A stretch of 64,000 nt of DNA from an uncultured Paracoccaceae bacterium (lineage in GTDB: Bacteria > Pseudomonadota > Alphaproteobacteria > Rhodobacterales > Rhodobacteraceae), in the NCBI GenBank assembly GCA_947497065.1, contig CANMEQ010000003.1:186001-250000 (forward strand), given 5' to 3'. The notes under the pieces are model-generated. The model worked only from the letters and a program-made list of their open reading frames with translations. It had not been told where the DNA came from and ran no database searches. The translations under genes were made by a program, and so were the position numbers. Shown one piece after another: positions 27,290-36,806 of this stretch. Each line of letters begins with the position of its first letter. Within the stretch, counting starts at the first letter, position 1.

Positions 27290-27861
27290 CGGTTGTGTAT
27301 TGGGTGCGCCATGGGCCGACCCATGAAAAGGCATTTGTCGGTCACCGCGATGTGCCTGCGGATTTGAGCGATCGGGCGCAGATCGCACGGGTGAGCGCCG
27401 CCCTGCCCGCCCGCGCGGTTGTTGTCTCCTCGGACTTGCAGCGCGCGGCTGAGACCGCATCAGCCCTGCAGGGTGCGCGCGATCGTTTGCCCCATCATGC
27501 GGGGTTGCGCGAGTTTGATTTTGGCGCGTGGGACGGGCTGGGCTTTGCTGAGGTGGCAGACCGCTGGCCCGACCTGAGCCGCAGCTATTGGGAGCGGCCC
27601 GGTGATGTAGCCCCGCCCGATGGAGAGAGCTGGAATGCGGCGGCCGCGCGTGTGCATGCGGCGATTTTGGACATCACCGCAGGTGCGCCGGGGCGCGATA
27701 TTATTGCGGTGGCCCATTTCGGTGCGATCTTGTCGCAGGTGCAAATCGCGGGTGGGATCAGCCCGTATCAGGCGCTGTCCCATCACATCGATAATTTTTC
27801 GATCACGGAAATTCAGATGCGGCCTATGGCGGGCGTGGCGCGGATTAACTATTTGCCCTAA
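27286..27861 (+). CDS. cobC: Histidine phosphatase family protein, probable alpha-ribazole phosphatase
   Basis: A 191-residue phosphoglycerate-mutase-fold enzyme. The catalytic motif is RHGPTHEKAFVG at the N-terminus, REFDFGAWDG holds the conserved acidic residue, and VAHFGAIL is the second histidine region. Coupling to cobU by a four-base overlap makes a role in cobalamin nucleotide-loop assembly (dephosphorylating alpha-ribazole phosphate or the cobalamin 5'-phosphate) likely. General phosphatases share the fold, so the assignment rests partly on context. Confidence 0.82.
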   Translation: MTVVYWVRHGPTHEKAFVGHRDVPADLSDRAQIARVSAALPARAVVVSSDLQRAAETASALQGARDRLPHHAGLREFDFGAWDGLGFAEVADRWPDLSRSYWERPGDVAPPDGESWNAAAARVHAAILDITAGAPGRDIIAVAHFGAILSQVQIAGGISPYQALSHHIDNFSITEIQMRPMAGVARINYLP

Positions 27862-27952
27862 GGGCTTTTGCGCGCAGTCATCATCAAATGTGAGGCAGCC
27901 GCGCACAATTTTCGATTTGCCTGCACGCGGGGTTCGGGCCTAGCCTTGGGCC

Positions 27953-28834
27953 ATGACTTATCAATTATACATCGGCAATCGCCTATATTTTAGCTGGTCC
28001 ATTGCGGCCTATCTTATGTTTGAAAAATTCGGCCTGAGCGCTGAGGTGCAGACGACCGTGCTGCGCCCCGAAACAGAAGCGGACGTGCGCCGCATGATGG
28101 CGGAGCATGGTTTAGGCCATGCACGCACGTTGCCCACGGCCATCACGCCCGAGGGTGCGGTTTTGAACGACAGCATGGCCATCGCCGAGGAGCTGGCGAG
28201 CCGGAACCCTGATATCGCCTTTTGGCCTACGGATCCCTTGGCGCGCGGCACCGCGCGAGCCTTGGCCAACGAGATGCACTCGAGCTTTGGTGGATTGCGC
28301 AGCCATTGGCCGGTGAATTTGCGCACCTCCAACGTTGCGCAAACGCCGCCGCCTGAAATTGACGCCGAGCTGGACCGGTTGGAGGTGTTGTGGACCCACG
28401 CTCGTACGGTTTGCGCACCGGAGGGGCCGTGGTTGTGCGGCGCATATTCCTTGGTCGACGCGATTTTTGCCCCCATGGCCGTGCGGCTGGCGGGGTATGA
28501 TTTTCACACACGGCCCACGACCAAAGCCTATGTTGAAGCGCATTTGGCAGACCCCGCGCTGCGCCGCTGGCGCGCCATGGGTTTGGCCAATGAGCCGCGT
28601 TTGGCAAAATTCGAGCTCGACGCCCCCGAGGCGCCGTGGCGAGGCCCAGCCGTGCGCGCGGCGCAGGCGGTGGAGGCGGGCCCGTCTGAGAACGACAGCT
28701 GCCCCTATTCTGGCAGGCCTGTGACCCATTTCATGGAGATGGAGGGGCGTGTTTTCGGGTTTTGCAACGCGTTTTGCCGTGACAAAACGGTGAATGACCC
28801 CGAGGCCTGGCCCAAATTTATGGCGCTTGTTTAG
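27953..28834 (+). CDS. Glutathione S-transferase-like protein with cysteine-containing C-terminal extension
   Basis: 293 residues. The N-terminal thioredoxin-like GST domain (LYIGNRLYFSWSIAAYLMFE; NDSMAIAEELAS) and an all-alpha C-terminal domain (GAYSLVDAIFAPMAVRLAGY) span about residues 1-225. After a linker, an extra module begins at C250: CPYSGRPVTHFMEMEGRVFG, then FCNAFCRDKTVNDP with C271 and C275. It resembles the small treble-clef/YHS-like metal or adduct-sensing modules, but only three cysteines are seen. The serine in the first helix is where a GST nucleophile would sit. The substrate is unknown. Confidence 0.83.
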   Translation: MTYQLYIGNRLYFSWSIAAYLMFEKFGLSAEVQTTVLRPETEADVRRMMAEHGLGHARTLPTAITPEGAVLNDSMAIAEELASRNPDIAFWPTDPLARGTARALANEMHSSFGGLRSHWPVNLRTSNVAQTPPPEIDAELDRLEVLWTHARTVCAPEGPWLCGAYSLVDAIFAPMAVRLAGYDFHTRPTTKAYVEAHLADPALRRWRAMGLANEPRLAKFELDAPEAPWRGPAVRAAQAVEAGPSENDSCPYSGRPVTHFMEMEGRVFGFCNAFCRDKTVNDPEAWPKFMALV

Positions 28835-28851
28835 GCCAAGTCGCGGCATCG

Positions 28852-28867
28852 TTAACCGTTCTTAAAC
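28852..28867 (+). promoter_or_regulatory. Degenerate CtrA-like site upstream of comM
   Basis: TTAACCGTTCTTAAAC matches TTAA-N7-TTAAC with one substitution (or TTAA-N6-TTAA). A further TTAACC half-site lies at 28885-28890. It sits about 55 bases upstream of the comM start. Confidence 0.3.
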
Positions 28868-28920
28868 CCTCCCCCGCCAAACAATTAACCGTGTTTTGGC
28901 TCAGGTTGGGGTGAAGAATA

Positions 28921-30432
28921 ATGGTCGCGCGCGCCTACACGGTCGCATTTGAAGGGGTCGAGGCCCGCATGGTCGAGGTGCAATGCGCCATGGCCCCTGG
29001 CCTGCCCGGATTTTCGATTGTCGGCCTGCCGGACAAGGCCGTCTCTGAGGCGCGCGACCGGATACGCGCGGTGTTGAGCGCGCTTTCGATTGCCTTGCCG
29101 GCCAAGAAAATTACGGTAAATCTGTCGCCCGCGGACCTGCCCAAGGAAGGGTCGCATTTCGATTTGCCGATCGCCTTGGCGTTGCTGGCCGCCTTGGATG
29201 TGATCCCGCAGGACAAAACGGCAGAGACGGTGGCTTTGGGCGAATTGTCGTTGGATGGCACATTGGTGCCGGTGCTGGGCGCATTGCCCGCAGCGATGGC
29301 CGCGGCGGCTGAAAACCGCGCGTTGATGTGCCCCAAGGCCTGTGGCGCAGAAGCCGCCTGGGTGGATGCGACGGCCGTGTTTGCGCCGCGCAGCTTGTCC
29401 GAAGCGCTGCACCATTTTAACGGACGGAGCCCGCTGGCCGTGGCGCAAGCCGGTGAGGTGCAGGGGCCATCAGACCTCAAGGACTTTGCAGATGTGAAAG
29501 GACAGGAAAAGGCCAAGCGGGCGTTGGAAATCGCAGCGACAGGGCGACATCATGTTTTGATGGTAGGCACGCCCGGTTCGGGCAAGTCGATGCTGGCATC
29601 ACGATTGGCGAGCATTTTGCCGCCTTTGGAACCTACTGAGGCGTTGGAGACCTCAATGATCCATTCCTTGGCCGGATTGCTCAGCGAGGGTGGCATCAAC
29701 CGCGCCCGTCCTTTTCGCGAACCCCATCACACGGCCTCGATGGCGGCGATTGTGGGGGGCGGGCGTGGCGCGAAACCGGGGGAAATTTCCTTGGCGCACA
29801 ACGGGGTGTTGTTCATGGATGAATTTCCCGAATACCCGCGCACGGTTTTAGAGACCTTGCGGCAACCGATTGAAAGCGGGGACGTGGTGGTCGCACGGGC
29901 CAACGCCCATGTGCGCTACCCCTGCCAATTCATGTTGGTGGCAGCCGCAAACCCCTGCAAATGCGGGTATTTGAGCGATCCGAACCGCGCATGCGGCAAG
30001 GTTCCGGTGTGTGGCGAGGACTATATGTCGCGCATTTCTGGCCCGTTGATGGACCGGTTTGATTTGCGGATCGAAATGCCGCCTGTGACCTTGGAGGATT
30101 TGGACATGCCATCGCAGGCCGAACGTTCGGCAGAGATTGCGGCCCGCGTCGCGGCGGGCCGTGCGGTGCAAACCACGCGGTTTGCGGGCACCCCGTTGCG
30201 GGTAAATGCCAATTTGGAAGGCGCTGCTTTGGAAGAGGTGGCCGCCCCCGACGCCGAGGGAAAGGCGCTGTTGCTGAAGGTGGCCGACCGGTTCGGTTTG
30301 AGCGCACGCGGTTATCACCGCGTGCTGCGTGTGGCCCGCACGATTGCGGATTTGGATCAGTCGGACGCGGTGCGCAAACCCCATGTGGCCGAGGCCGTGG
30401 GGTACCGGCTCGCGTTGGCGAGAGAGGTGTAG
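28921..30432 (+). CDS. comM: YifB/ComM-type AAA+ Mg-chelatase-like ATPase
   Basis: 503 residues. The N-terminal ChlI-like/Lon-type domain contains QCAMAPGLPGFSIVGLPDKA and LSPADLPKEGSHFDLPIALA. The AAA+ domain has Walker A VGTPGSGKSMLA near residue 216, Walker B NGVLFMDEFPEYP and the arginine-finger region. The C-terminal Mg_chelatase_C domain ends YHRVLRVARTIADLD. Cysteines in NPCKCGYLSDPNRACGKVPVC suggest a metal site. ComM helps integrate incoming DNA as a branch-migrating helicase during transformation. The upstream CtrA-like motif fits the control of competence genes by CtrA known in Rhodobacter. Confidence 0.94.
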   Translation: MVARAYTVAFEGVEARMVEVQCAMAPGLPGFSIVGLPDKAVSEARDRIRAVLSALSIALPAKKITVNLSPADLPKEGSHFDLPIALALLAALDVIPQDKTAETVALGELSLDGTLVPVLGALPAAMAAAAENRALMCPKACGAEAAWVDATAVFAPRSLSEALHHFNGRSPLAVAQAGEVQGPSDLKDFADVKGQEKAKRALEIAATGRHHVLMVGTPGSGKSMLASRLASILPPLEPTEALETSMIHSLAGLLSEGGINRARPFREPHHTASMAAIVGGGRGAKPGEISLAHNGVLFMDEFPEYPRTVLETLRQPIESGDVVVARANAHVRYPCQFMLVAAANPCKCGYLSDPNRACGKVPVCGEDYMSRISGPLMDRFDLRIEMPPVTLEDLDMPSQAERSAEIAARVAAGRAVQTTRFAGTPLRVNANLEGAALEEVAAPDAEGKALLLKVADRFGLSARGYHRVLRVARTIADLDQSDAVRKPHVAEAVGYRLALAREV

Positions 30433-30434
30433 GC

Positions 30435-31388
30435 TTAGGCCTTTTTCGCCTCTATCGCCTCCCAAATCTTGGCGGCGATATTGACGCCATCGAACCGTTC
30501 CAGCTCTTGAATACCTGTGGGTGAGGTCACGTTGATTTCTGTCAAGTAGTCACCGATCACATCGATGCCGACGAAAATCTGGCCTTTTTCTTTCAACAAC
30601 GGGCCGATGCGGGCGCAGATTTCAAGGTCACGCTCGGTCAGGCCCACTTTTTCGGGGCGGCCGCCGACGTGCATGTTGGACCGTGTTTCCCCCTTGGCGG
30701 GAACGCGGTTGATGGCGCCGACGGGTTCACCGTCGACCAAGATCACACGTTTGTCGCCGTTGCTGACATCGGGCAGGAATTTTTGCATGATCAGAGGCTC
30801 GCGGTTGATGCCGCTGAACAGCTCATGCAGGGACGCGAGGTTGCGGTCCTCGGGGGTGAGACGGAACACGCCCGCGCCGCCGTTGCCATACAGCGGCTTC
30901 AGGATCACGTCCTCGTGGCGGGCGCGGAAGGCTTTGAGGGTTTCGAGATCACGGGCGATGGCCGTGGGTGGGGTGAGATCCGGAAAATCAAGCACAAGGA
31001 GTTTTTCTGGGTAGTTTCGAACCCAAAACGGATCGTTGACGACCAGCGTGTCCGGGTGGATGCGGTCAAGGATGTGTGTGGTGGTGATATAGCCCATGTC
31101 AAAGGGCGGGTCTTGGCGAAGCCAGATCACATCCACCTGCGCCAGATCTTGCTCGCGCATATCGCCGACGTCGAAATGGTTGCCTATCTCGCGACGCACC
31201 GTGAGATCTTGGCCGCGGGCCACAACACGGCCTTCTTGGTAGCTGAGTTGATCGGGGGTGTAATAGAACAGCTTGTGGCCACGCGCCTGCGCCTCTTCGG
31301 CGAGACGGAAGGAGCTGTCGGCGTTGATGTCGATCGCGTCGATCGGATCCATTTGGAAGGCGACGGTCAAAGATTTTTCAGCGGTCAT
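30435..31388 (-). CDS. gshB: Glutathione synthetase
   Basis: 317 residues, ATP-grasp. N-terminal [19 protein letters not shown] and [13 protein letters not shown] are the GshB substrate domain. The glycine-rich ATP loop is [14 protein letters not shown], and metal/ATP ligands lie in [19 protein letters not shown]. It joins gamma-glutamylcysteine and glycine. I chose the ATG at 31388 (MTAEKSL), 15 codons inside the longest frame, because homologues start with this short lead. It is last of the rsmI-yraN-gshB set, 66 bases after yraN, and converges with comM two bases apart. Confidence 0.96.
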   Translation of the reverse strand: MTAEKSLTVAFQMDPIDAIDINADSSFRLAEEAQARGHKLFYYTPDQLSYQEGRVVARGQDLTVRREIGNHFDVGDMREQDLAQVDVIWLRQDPPFDMGYITTTHILDRIHPDTLVVNDPFWVRNYPEKLLVLDFPDLTPPTAIARDLETLKAFRARHEDVILKPLYGNGGAGVFRLTPEDRNLASLHELFSGINREPLIMQKFLPDVSNGDKRVILVDGEPVGAINRVPAKGETRSNMHVGGRPEKVGLTERDLEICARIGPLLKEKGQIFVGIDVIGDYLTEINVTSPTGIQELERFDGVNIAAKIWEAIEAKKA

Positions 31389-31454
31389 CGTAAGGTCCAT
31401 GTCAAATGCGTTGCCTAACACATGGACCCGCACGCCGTTGGGTGCAATGGTTGG

Positions 31455-31829
31455 TCAACCGGCCATGGACACGTTTTCGATCACATCTACGCGCCCGACG
31501 GCATCTACGAGGGCCACGTCGATGCGCATTTCGGTGAGCTGGCCCTTGGGCATTGTTTCGAGAAATTCAGCACTGGCCCCGTAAATGCGCTGCATTTGGC
31601 GGGCGGTTACCCGTTGGGCGGCCCGGCCGTGGGTTTTGCTTTTCTTGACTTCGATGAAAATCACGCCGTCACCGTCTTGGGCGACGAGATCGATTTCGCC
31701 AGAGGCACCGCGCCACCGTTTGGCCAAGGTGGCTTGACCGTTGCGGGCATAGGTTTGCGCGACGATGTCTTCGGCGGCGAGACCTGCGTGGTAGGATGTT
31801 TGCCCGCGCTGAACGTTGCAGTGTGTCAT
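31455..31829 (-). CDS. yraN: YraN/UPF0102 family nuclease-like protein
   Basis: 124 residues with a PD-(D/E)xK-like core: GRRG-type region KRWRGASGEIDLVAQDGDGVIFIEVK in which E, D and E-x-K line up with the predicted catalytic set. The family is widespread and usually lies next to rsmI, as here (four-base ATGA overlap). Its biological role is not established. Confidence 0.92.
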   Translation of the reverse strand: MTHCNVQRGQTSYHAGLAAEDIVAQTYARNGQATLAKRWRGASGEIDLVAQDGDGVIFIEVKKSKTHGRAAQRVTARQMQRIYGASAEFLETMPKGQLTEMRIDVALVDAVGRVDVIENVSMAG

Positions 31830-32686
31830 TTGTCATCCTTCAGACTAAGGGCCATTTGGTAGACGTCGCGACGGGGAAGACCGGTGGCACCGGCGACGGC
31901 TGTTGCGGCGTCTTTCATGCGCATAGTTTGCATGGCCTGCGTTAAAGCAGCCTTAACGTCGACCTCGGGGGTTTCTGTTTGATCGCCGCGGGCGATGAGG
32001 ACCACAATTTCACCTTTGAGCGTCCGATCCTCAAGTTCATCGGACAGCTGTTGCGCCGTGCCGCGCAGGACTTCTTCGAATTTCTTTGTGAGTTCGCGGC
32101 AGATCACCACCTGTTTGTCTGGCCCCATGGTGGCGGTGATATCGGTCAAGAGGGCGCGGATTCGTTTGGGCGATTCGTAGAGGACGACGGTTGCGTCGAT
32201 GGACCGTAGGCCTTCGAGCCCTTTGCAGCGTGCGCCTGTGGCGTTTGGAAGAAAGCCCGCGAAGTGGAAGGCGTCGCTGGGCAGGCCGGAGACGGTGAGC
32301 GCTGCAAGGACAGCCGACGCCCCCGGTGCGGCCGTCAGCGGCAGGTCTGCTTCGCGCATGTCGGCGGCCAGTTTGTACCCCGGATCGGCAACAAGTGGCG
32401 TGCCTGCTTCCGAGACATAGGCGACGGATTTTCCGTCGCGGACGAGGCCCATCAGGCGGCTGCGCACCCCCTCACCGGAGTGGTCGTGATAGGCGACCAT
32501 TTTGCGGTCGCCAATGGAAATGCCGTGTATTTCCATCAGCTTGCGGGCTGTACGGGTGTCTTCGGCGGCGATCACATCGGCGCTGGCGAGGATGTCGAGC
32601 GTGCGCAGTGTTACATCGCGGGCGTTGCCGATGGGGACGGCACATAAGTACAATCCCGCAGACAGGGGAATTACCTTGTGATTCAA
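31826..32686 (-). CDS. rsmI: 16S rRNA (cytidine-1402-2'-O)-methyltransferase
   Basis: 286 residues of the tetrapyrrole-methylase fold. The SAM-binding start is LYLCAVPIGNARDVTLRTL, with AEDTRTARKLMEIHGI, YVSEAGTPLVADPG and LTAAPGASAVLAAL typical of RsmI. It methylates the 2'-hydroxyl of C1402 in the ribosomal decoding centre. It is divergent from the LpoA-like gene; the 86 bases between hold both promoters. Confidence 0.96.
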   Translation of the reverse strand: MNHKVIPLSAGLYLCAVPIGNARDVTLRTLDILASADVIAAEDTRTARKLMEIHGISIGDRKMVAYHDHSGEGVRSRLMGLVRDGKSVAYVSEAGTPLVADPGYKLAADMREADLPLTAAPGASAVLAALTVSGLPSDAFHFAGFLPNATGARCKGLEGLRSIDATVVLYESPKRIRALLTDITATMGPDKQVVICRELTKKFEEVLRGTAQQLSDELEDRTLKGEIVVLIARGDQTETPEVDVKAALTQAMQTMRMKDAATAVAGATGLPRRDVYQMALSLKDDK

Positions 32687-32772
32687 ACCTAGACCCTCCG
32701 GCGTGGCGCACTATGATATGCGTTGAAGATGCCGCGGGACACTCCCGCCGCCAAGAGGGAGTGAAATAGTCC

Positions 32773-33972
32773 ATGTTAGCCCGTTTGCCCAGCCTGTCGG
32801 CACAAACCCTTCGCAGCCTAAGCGCGCGCCTGTTTGCCTTTATGATGATTGGGGTGCTTGCGGCCTGTGATTTAGCGATCCCGTCGACCGGTGGTGGCAC
32901 AGGGCAGCAGATTGACCCAGGCGCGCCGATCAATGTGGCGTTGTTGGTGCCGGGTGGGTCTGGTTCGGCGGAATTGGATGCGATTGCGGCGAGTTTGGAA
33001 AATTCAGCGCGGATGGCGATTGCGGATTTGAACGGCGTGCAAGTGAACCTGCGTGTTTACAACACAGGCCGTGATCCGGCCCGCGCCGCGCAACTGGCGA
33101 CAGGTGCTGTTGCTGAGGGCGCACAGATTATTCTGGGTCCGTTGGACGCGGCCAGTGCCAACGCGGTTGGCACGGCGGTTGCCCCTGCAAACCTCAACGT
33201 TTTGGCGTTTTCGAACAACGCATCCATCGCGGGTGGTAACGTATTTGTTTTGGGGAACACCTTTGGCAACGTCTCTGACCGCTTGGTGGATTATGCCACA
33301 CGTCAGGGCGTGACGCGCTACATGATTGTGCACCAAGATGATCTGCCCGGAGCCGTGGGCCGCGATGCGATTGCGTCATCTGTGCGGGCCGCTGGCAGCA
33401 CGGTGGTGGGCATCGAATCCTATCCGTTCAACCAGCAGGGCATTTTCAACCGCGCCTCTGCGATTGCGAGTTCTGTCAACGCGAACAACGCGCAGGCGGT
33501 TTTTGTGACCGACAGTGTGGCCGGTGGTTTGCCTATTCTTGCCACAGCCTTGGATGATCAGGGCCTGAACCCTGCGACATCGCCTTTCGTGGGGCTGACG
33601 CGCTGGGATGCGGCACCACAGATTGCGGAGCTGCCTGCGGTGCAGAACGGGATTTTTGCCATGGGCAATGCGGGTCGCGAAGCGGCGTTCCGCAACCGGT
33701 ATGAGACAACCTATGGCACGCAGCCCCATCAGCTGGCGTCCATTGCCTATGACGGGATTGCCGCGATCGGGGCATTGGCCGCGACAGGCGACCGTGGTGC
33801 GTTGACCTCTGCGTCTTTGACACGGTCTGCCGGGTTCCGCGGCGCGACAGGTGTGTTCCGCTTGCGCCCTGACGGCACAAACCAGCGTGCGCTGGCGGTT
33901 GCGCGGATTGCAAACAACCAGATTTCGATTGTAGAAGCTGCGCCAACATCCTTTGGCAGCGGTGGATCCTGA
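32773..33972 (+). CDS. LpoA-like lipoprotein, penicillin-binding-protein activator family
   Basis: 399 residues. A long signal peptide ends in the lipobox VLAAC at about C34. The rest is a type I periplasmic-binding fold (INVALLVPGGSGSAELDAIAASLE; IILGPLDAASANAVGTAV; LVDYATRQGVTRYMIV; PYDG-like SIAYDGIAAIGALA). In enterobacteria LpoA activates PBP1A from the outer membrane; in alphaproteobacteria this family is annotated by fold only. The last 20 bases overlap the predicted start of glnD. Confidence 0.85.
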   Translation: MLARLPSLSAQTLRSLSARLFAFMMIGVLAACDLAIPSTGGGTGQQIDPGAPINVALLVPGGSGSAELDAIAASLENSARMAIADLNGVQVNLRVYNTGRDPARAAQLATGAVAEGAQIILGPLDAASANAVGTAVAPANLNVLAFSNNASIAGGNVFVLGNTFGNVSDRLVDYATRQGVTRYMIVHQDDLPGAVGRDAIASSVRAAGSTVVGIESYPFNQQGIFNRASAIASSVNANNAQAVFVTDSVAGGLPILATALDDQGLNPATSPFVGLTRWDAAPQIAELPAVQNGIFAMGNAGREAAFRNRYETTYGTQPHQLASIAYDGIAAIGALAATGDRGALTSASLTRSAGFRGATGVFRLRPDGTNQRALAVARIANNQISIVEAAPTSFGSGGS

Positions 33973-36754
33973 TCTGACCTTTTTAGCAGCACCCGACGAT
34001 ATCATTTGCCCTGCGGACGAGATTCTCGACCGTGGGGCTTTGCGCGACGCCTTGACCCGGACTGTTGCACAGTCTGACACCGGGTCGACCGAGGCGCGCG
34101 CCCAGATCGTGGCCCACCTCAAAGAGGCTTTGGCCAGTGGTCGGCACACCATCACCCAAGCGTTTGAGGCGGCCCCGTTCAAAGCACGCGAGACGACGCG
34201 CGCGATTGCCTGGCTGACCGACAGTGTGGTGATCGAGGTTTTCCACCTGGCCACGACCCATCTGCACCCCTTGCCCCAGCCCAATGACGACGACCGCCTG
34301 TCGTTGATCGCGGTTGGTGGATCGGGCCGTGGCGAAATGGCGCCGCATTCCGATGTGGATCTGCTGTTTTTGATGCCCCACAAGCTGACAGCACGCGCCG
34401 AGAGCGCCATTGAAAGCATGCTGTACATCCTATGGGATCTGAAGCTGAAGGTGGGCCATGCCAGCCGCACGGTGAAAGAGTGCATTCGCCTCGCGCGCGA
34501 GGATTACACCATCCGCACCTCACTGGTGGAAGAGCGTTTTTTGGCCGGTGATGCGGCCCTTTCCGACGCATTGACGGATCGGTTGCGCAACGAATTGTTT
34601 GTGAGCACCGTGCCTGATTTCATCGAAGCAAAGCTGGAGGAACGCGCGCAGCGGCACCGCAAGCAAGGTGGCCAGCGCTACATGGTCGAGCCGAACGTGA
34701 AAGAAGGCAAAGGTGGCCTGCGCGATTTGCAGTCGTTGTACTGGATCGGCAAATATATTCACGGCGTGAAAGATGCGCGTGAGTTGGTCGACCACGAGGT
34801 GTTCACCCTCGACGAATATGAAGAATTCAAAGCGGCACATAATTTCTTGTGGGCCGTGCGCTGCCATTTGCATTTGATCACGGGGCGGGCATCCGATCAG
34901 CTGACGTTTGATTTGCAGGTCGAGGTGGCGGAGCGGATGGGCTACGCCGATGGCCGTGGCCGGCGCGCCGTGGAACACTTTATGCAGGATTATTTCCGCC
35001 ATGCGACAAGTGTGGGTGAATTGACCCGCATTTTCATGGTTGCGCAGGAGCAGGCGCATTTGAAGGCCGAACCTGTTTTACAGCGTTTGTTTGCCCGCAA
35101 GAAAAAGGCCAAGGCACCCTACGCGATTGAACAAAACCGTCTGACGGTGGCCGACCCTGACACGTTCTTGGAAGACCCTGTGAATTTGTTGCGGGTGTTC
35201 GAAGAGGCGCTGCGCACGGGGACGTTGCTGCATTCCGATGCGATGCGGCTGGTCAAAGCGAACCTGCATTTGATTGATGACACGGTGCGCGACAGCAAAG
35301 ACGCACGGCGCATTTTCCTTGATTTGATGTTGAAACATGGCAACCCCGAACGGGCGTTGCGGCGTATGAATGAGTTGGGGGTTTTGGGGGCGTTTATCCC
35401 TGAGTTCGCCACGATCGTCGCGATGATGCAGTTCAACATGTATCACCATTACACGGTGGATGAGCATACGATCCAGACGATCAGCCATTTGGCGCAGATT
35501 GAGCGTGCCGAGCTGGATGATGAGCTGCCGGTGTCGGCGTCGATCATCAAGAATGGGATCAACCGCAAGGTTTTGTATGTGGCTTTGCTGCTGCATGACA
35601 TCGGCAAGGGCCGCGATGAGGACCATTCCATTTTGGGGGCGAAGATTGTCCGCAAAGTGGCGCCGCGGTTGGGGCTGTCGAAAAAGGACAGCGAGACGGT
35701 GGAATGGCTGGTGCGGTATCATTTGCTGATGTCGGATATGGCGCAAAAACGCGATATTGCCGATCCGCGCACGGTGCGTGATTTTGCCAAGGCGGTGAAG
35801 ACGGTGGAGCGGTTGAACCTGCTGTGTGTTTTGACAGTGTGTGACATTCGCGGCGTAGGGCCGGACACGTGGAACAATTGGAAGGCGGTTTTGATCCGCG
35901 CCTTGTACCGCCAAACGCTCAACGCACTGGAAAACGGCATGGAAGCGTTGAACCGCGAAGAGCGTGGCACCGAAGCGCGCCGCAATTTGCGCGCCGCGTT
36001 GAACAGCCGGACCCAATCCAACTGGACCGAAAAGGACATCCGCAAGGAGCTGGGCCGCCATTACCCGACCTATTGGCAGGGCCTGCATGTGACGGCGCAT
36101 ATCACTTTGGCCGAACTGCTGCGCGATGTGGGCACCAGCGAGGTGCAGATTGACCTGACGCCCGATGAAGAACGTGACGCGACGCGCGCGTGTTTCGCGA
36201 TGGTGGATCACCCCGGTATTTTCAGCCGCATGTGCGGGGCGCTCTCCTTGGTGGGGGCGAATGTCGTGGACGCGCGGACATTCACCAGCAAAGACGGCTT
36301 CGCCGCTGCCGCGTTCTGGATACAGGACGCCGAAGGCCATCCTTACGACGAATCCCGCCTGCCCCGTTTGCGCAAAATGATCGAACGCACCTTGATGGGT
36401 GAGCTTGTCGCCCATGAGGCCCTGGCCGACCGCGACAAGATGAAGAAACGCGAAAAAGCGTTTAATGTGCCGACCTCGATCACCTTCGACAATGAAGGGT
36501 CCGAGATTTATACGATCATCGAGGTGGACACCCGTGACCGCCCGGGCCTGCTGCATGACCTGACGCGCACCTTGGCCAACAGCAACGTCTACATTGTCAG
36601 CGCCGTGATCGCGACCTATGGCGAGCAGGTGGTGGATACCTTCTATGTCAAAGATATGTTCGGGCTGAAATTCCATTCCGAGAGCAAACAGCGGGCTTTG
36701 GAGCGCAAGTTGCGCGATGCGATTGCCAAAGGATCGGAACGGGCGCGCGCGTAA
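33953..36754 (+). CDS. glnD: Bifunctional PII uridylyltransferase/uridylyl-removing enzyme
   Basis: 933 residues; the glutamine sensor that modifies PII proteins. The nucleotidyltransferase domain has GGSGRGEMAPHSDVDLLFL with G122 and the metal aspartates D134 and D136. The HD hydrolase domain has ALLLHDIGKGRDEDHS near residue 545. Two C-terminal ACT domains start near residues 745 (MVDHPGIFSRMCGALSLVGA) and 862 (VDTRDRPGLLHDLTRTLANS). The start is uncertain: TTG at 33953 or GTG at 33962, both inside the end of the upstream lipoprotein gene; neither has a clear ribosome-binding site. Confidence 0.96.
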   Translation: MAAVDPDLTFLAAPDDIICPADEILDRGALRDALTRTVAQSDTGSTEARAQIVAHLKEALASGRHTITQAFEAAPFKARETTRAIAWLTDSVVIEVFHLATTHLHPLPQPNDDDRLSLIAVGGSGRGEMAPHSDVDLLFLMPHKLTARAESAIESMLYILWDLKLKVGHASRTVKECIRLAREDYTIRTSLVEERFLAGDAALSDALTDRLRNELFVSTVPDFIEAKLEERAQRHRKQGGQRYMVEPNVKEGKGGLRDLQSLYWIGKYIHGVKDARELVDHEVFTLDEYEEFKAAHNFLWAVRCHLHLITGRASDQLTFDLQVEVAERMGYADGRGRRAVEHFMQDYFRHATSVGELTRIFMVAQEQAHLKAEPVLQRLFARKKKAKAPYAIEQNRLTVADPDTFLEDPVNLLRVFEEALRTGTLLHSDAMRLVKANLHLIDDTVRDSKDARRIFLDLMLKHGNPERALRRMNELGVLGAFIPEFATIVAMMQFNMYHHYTVDEHTIQTISHLAQIERAELDDELPVSASIIKNGINRKVLYVALLLHDIGKGRDEDHSILGAKIVRKVAPRLGLSKKDSETVEWLVRYHLLMSDMAQKRDIADPRTVRDFAKAVKTVERLNLLCVLTVCDIRGVGPDTWNNWKAVLIRALYRQTLNALENGMEALNREERGTEARRNLRAALNSRTQSNWTEKDIRKELGRHYPTYWQGLHVTAHITLAELLRDVGTSEVQIDLTPDEERDATRACFAMVDHPGIFSRMCGALSLVGANVVDARTFTSKDGFAAAAFWIQDAEGHPYDESRLPRLRKMIERTLMGELVAHEALADRDKMKKREKAFNVPTSITFDNEGSEIYTIIEVDTRDRPGLLHDLTRTLANSNVYIVSAVIATYGEQVVDTFYVKDMFGLKFHSESKQRALERKLRDAIAKGSERARA

Positions 36755-36806
36755 CCTGCGAACCGGTAGGCGACGTTCATAAATTTGAAACAGAATCACC
36801 GCAAAT

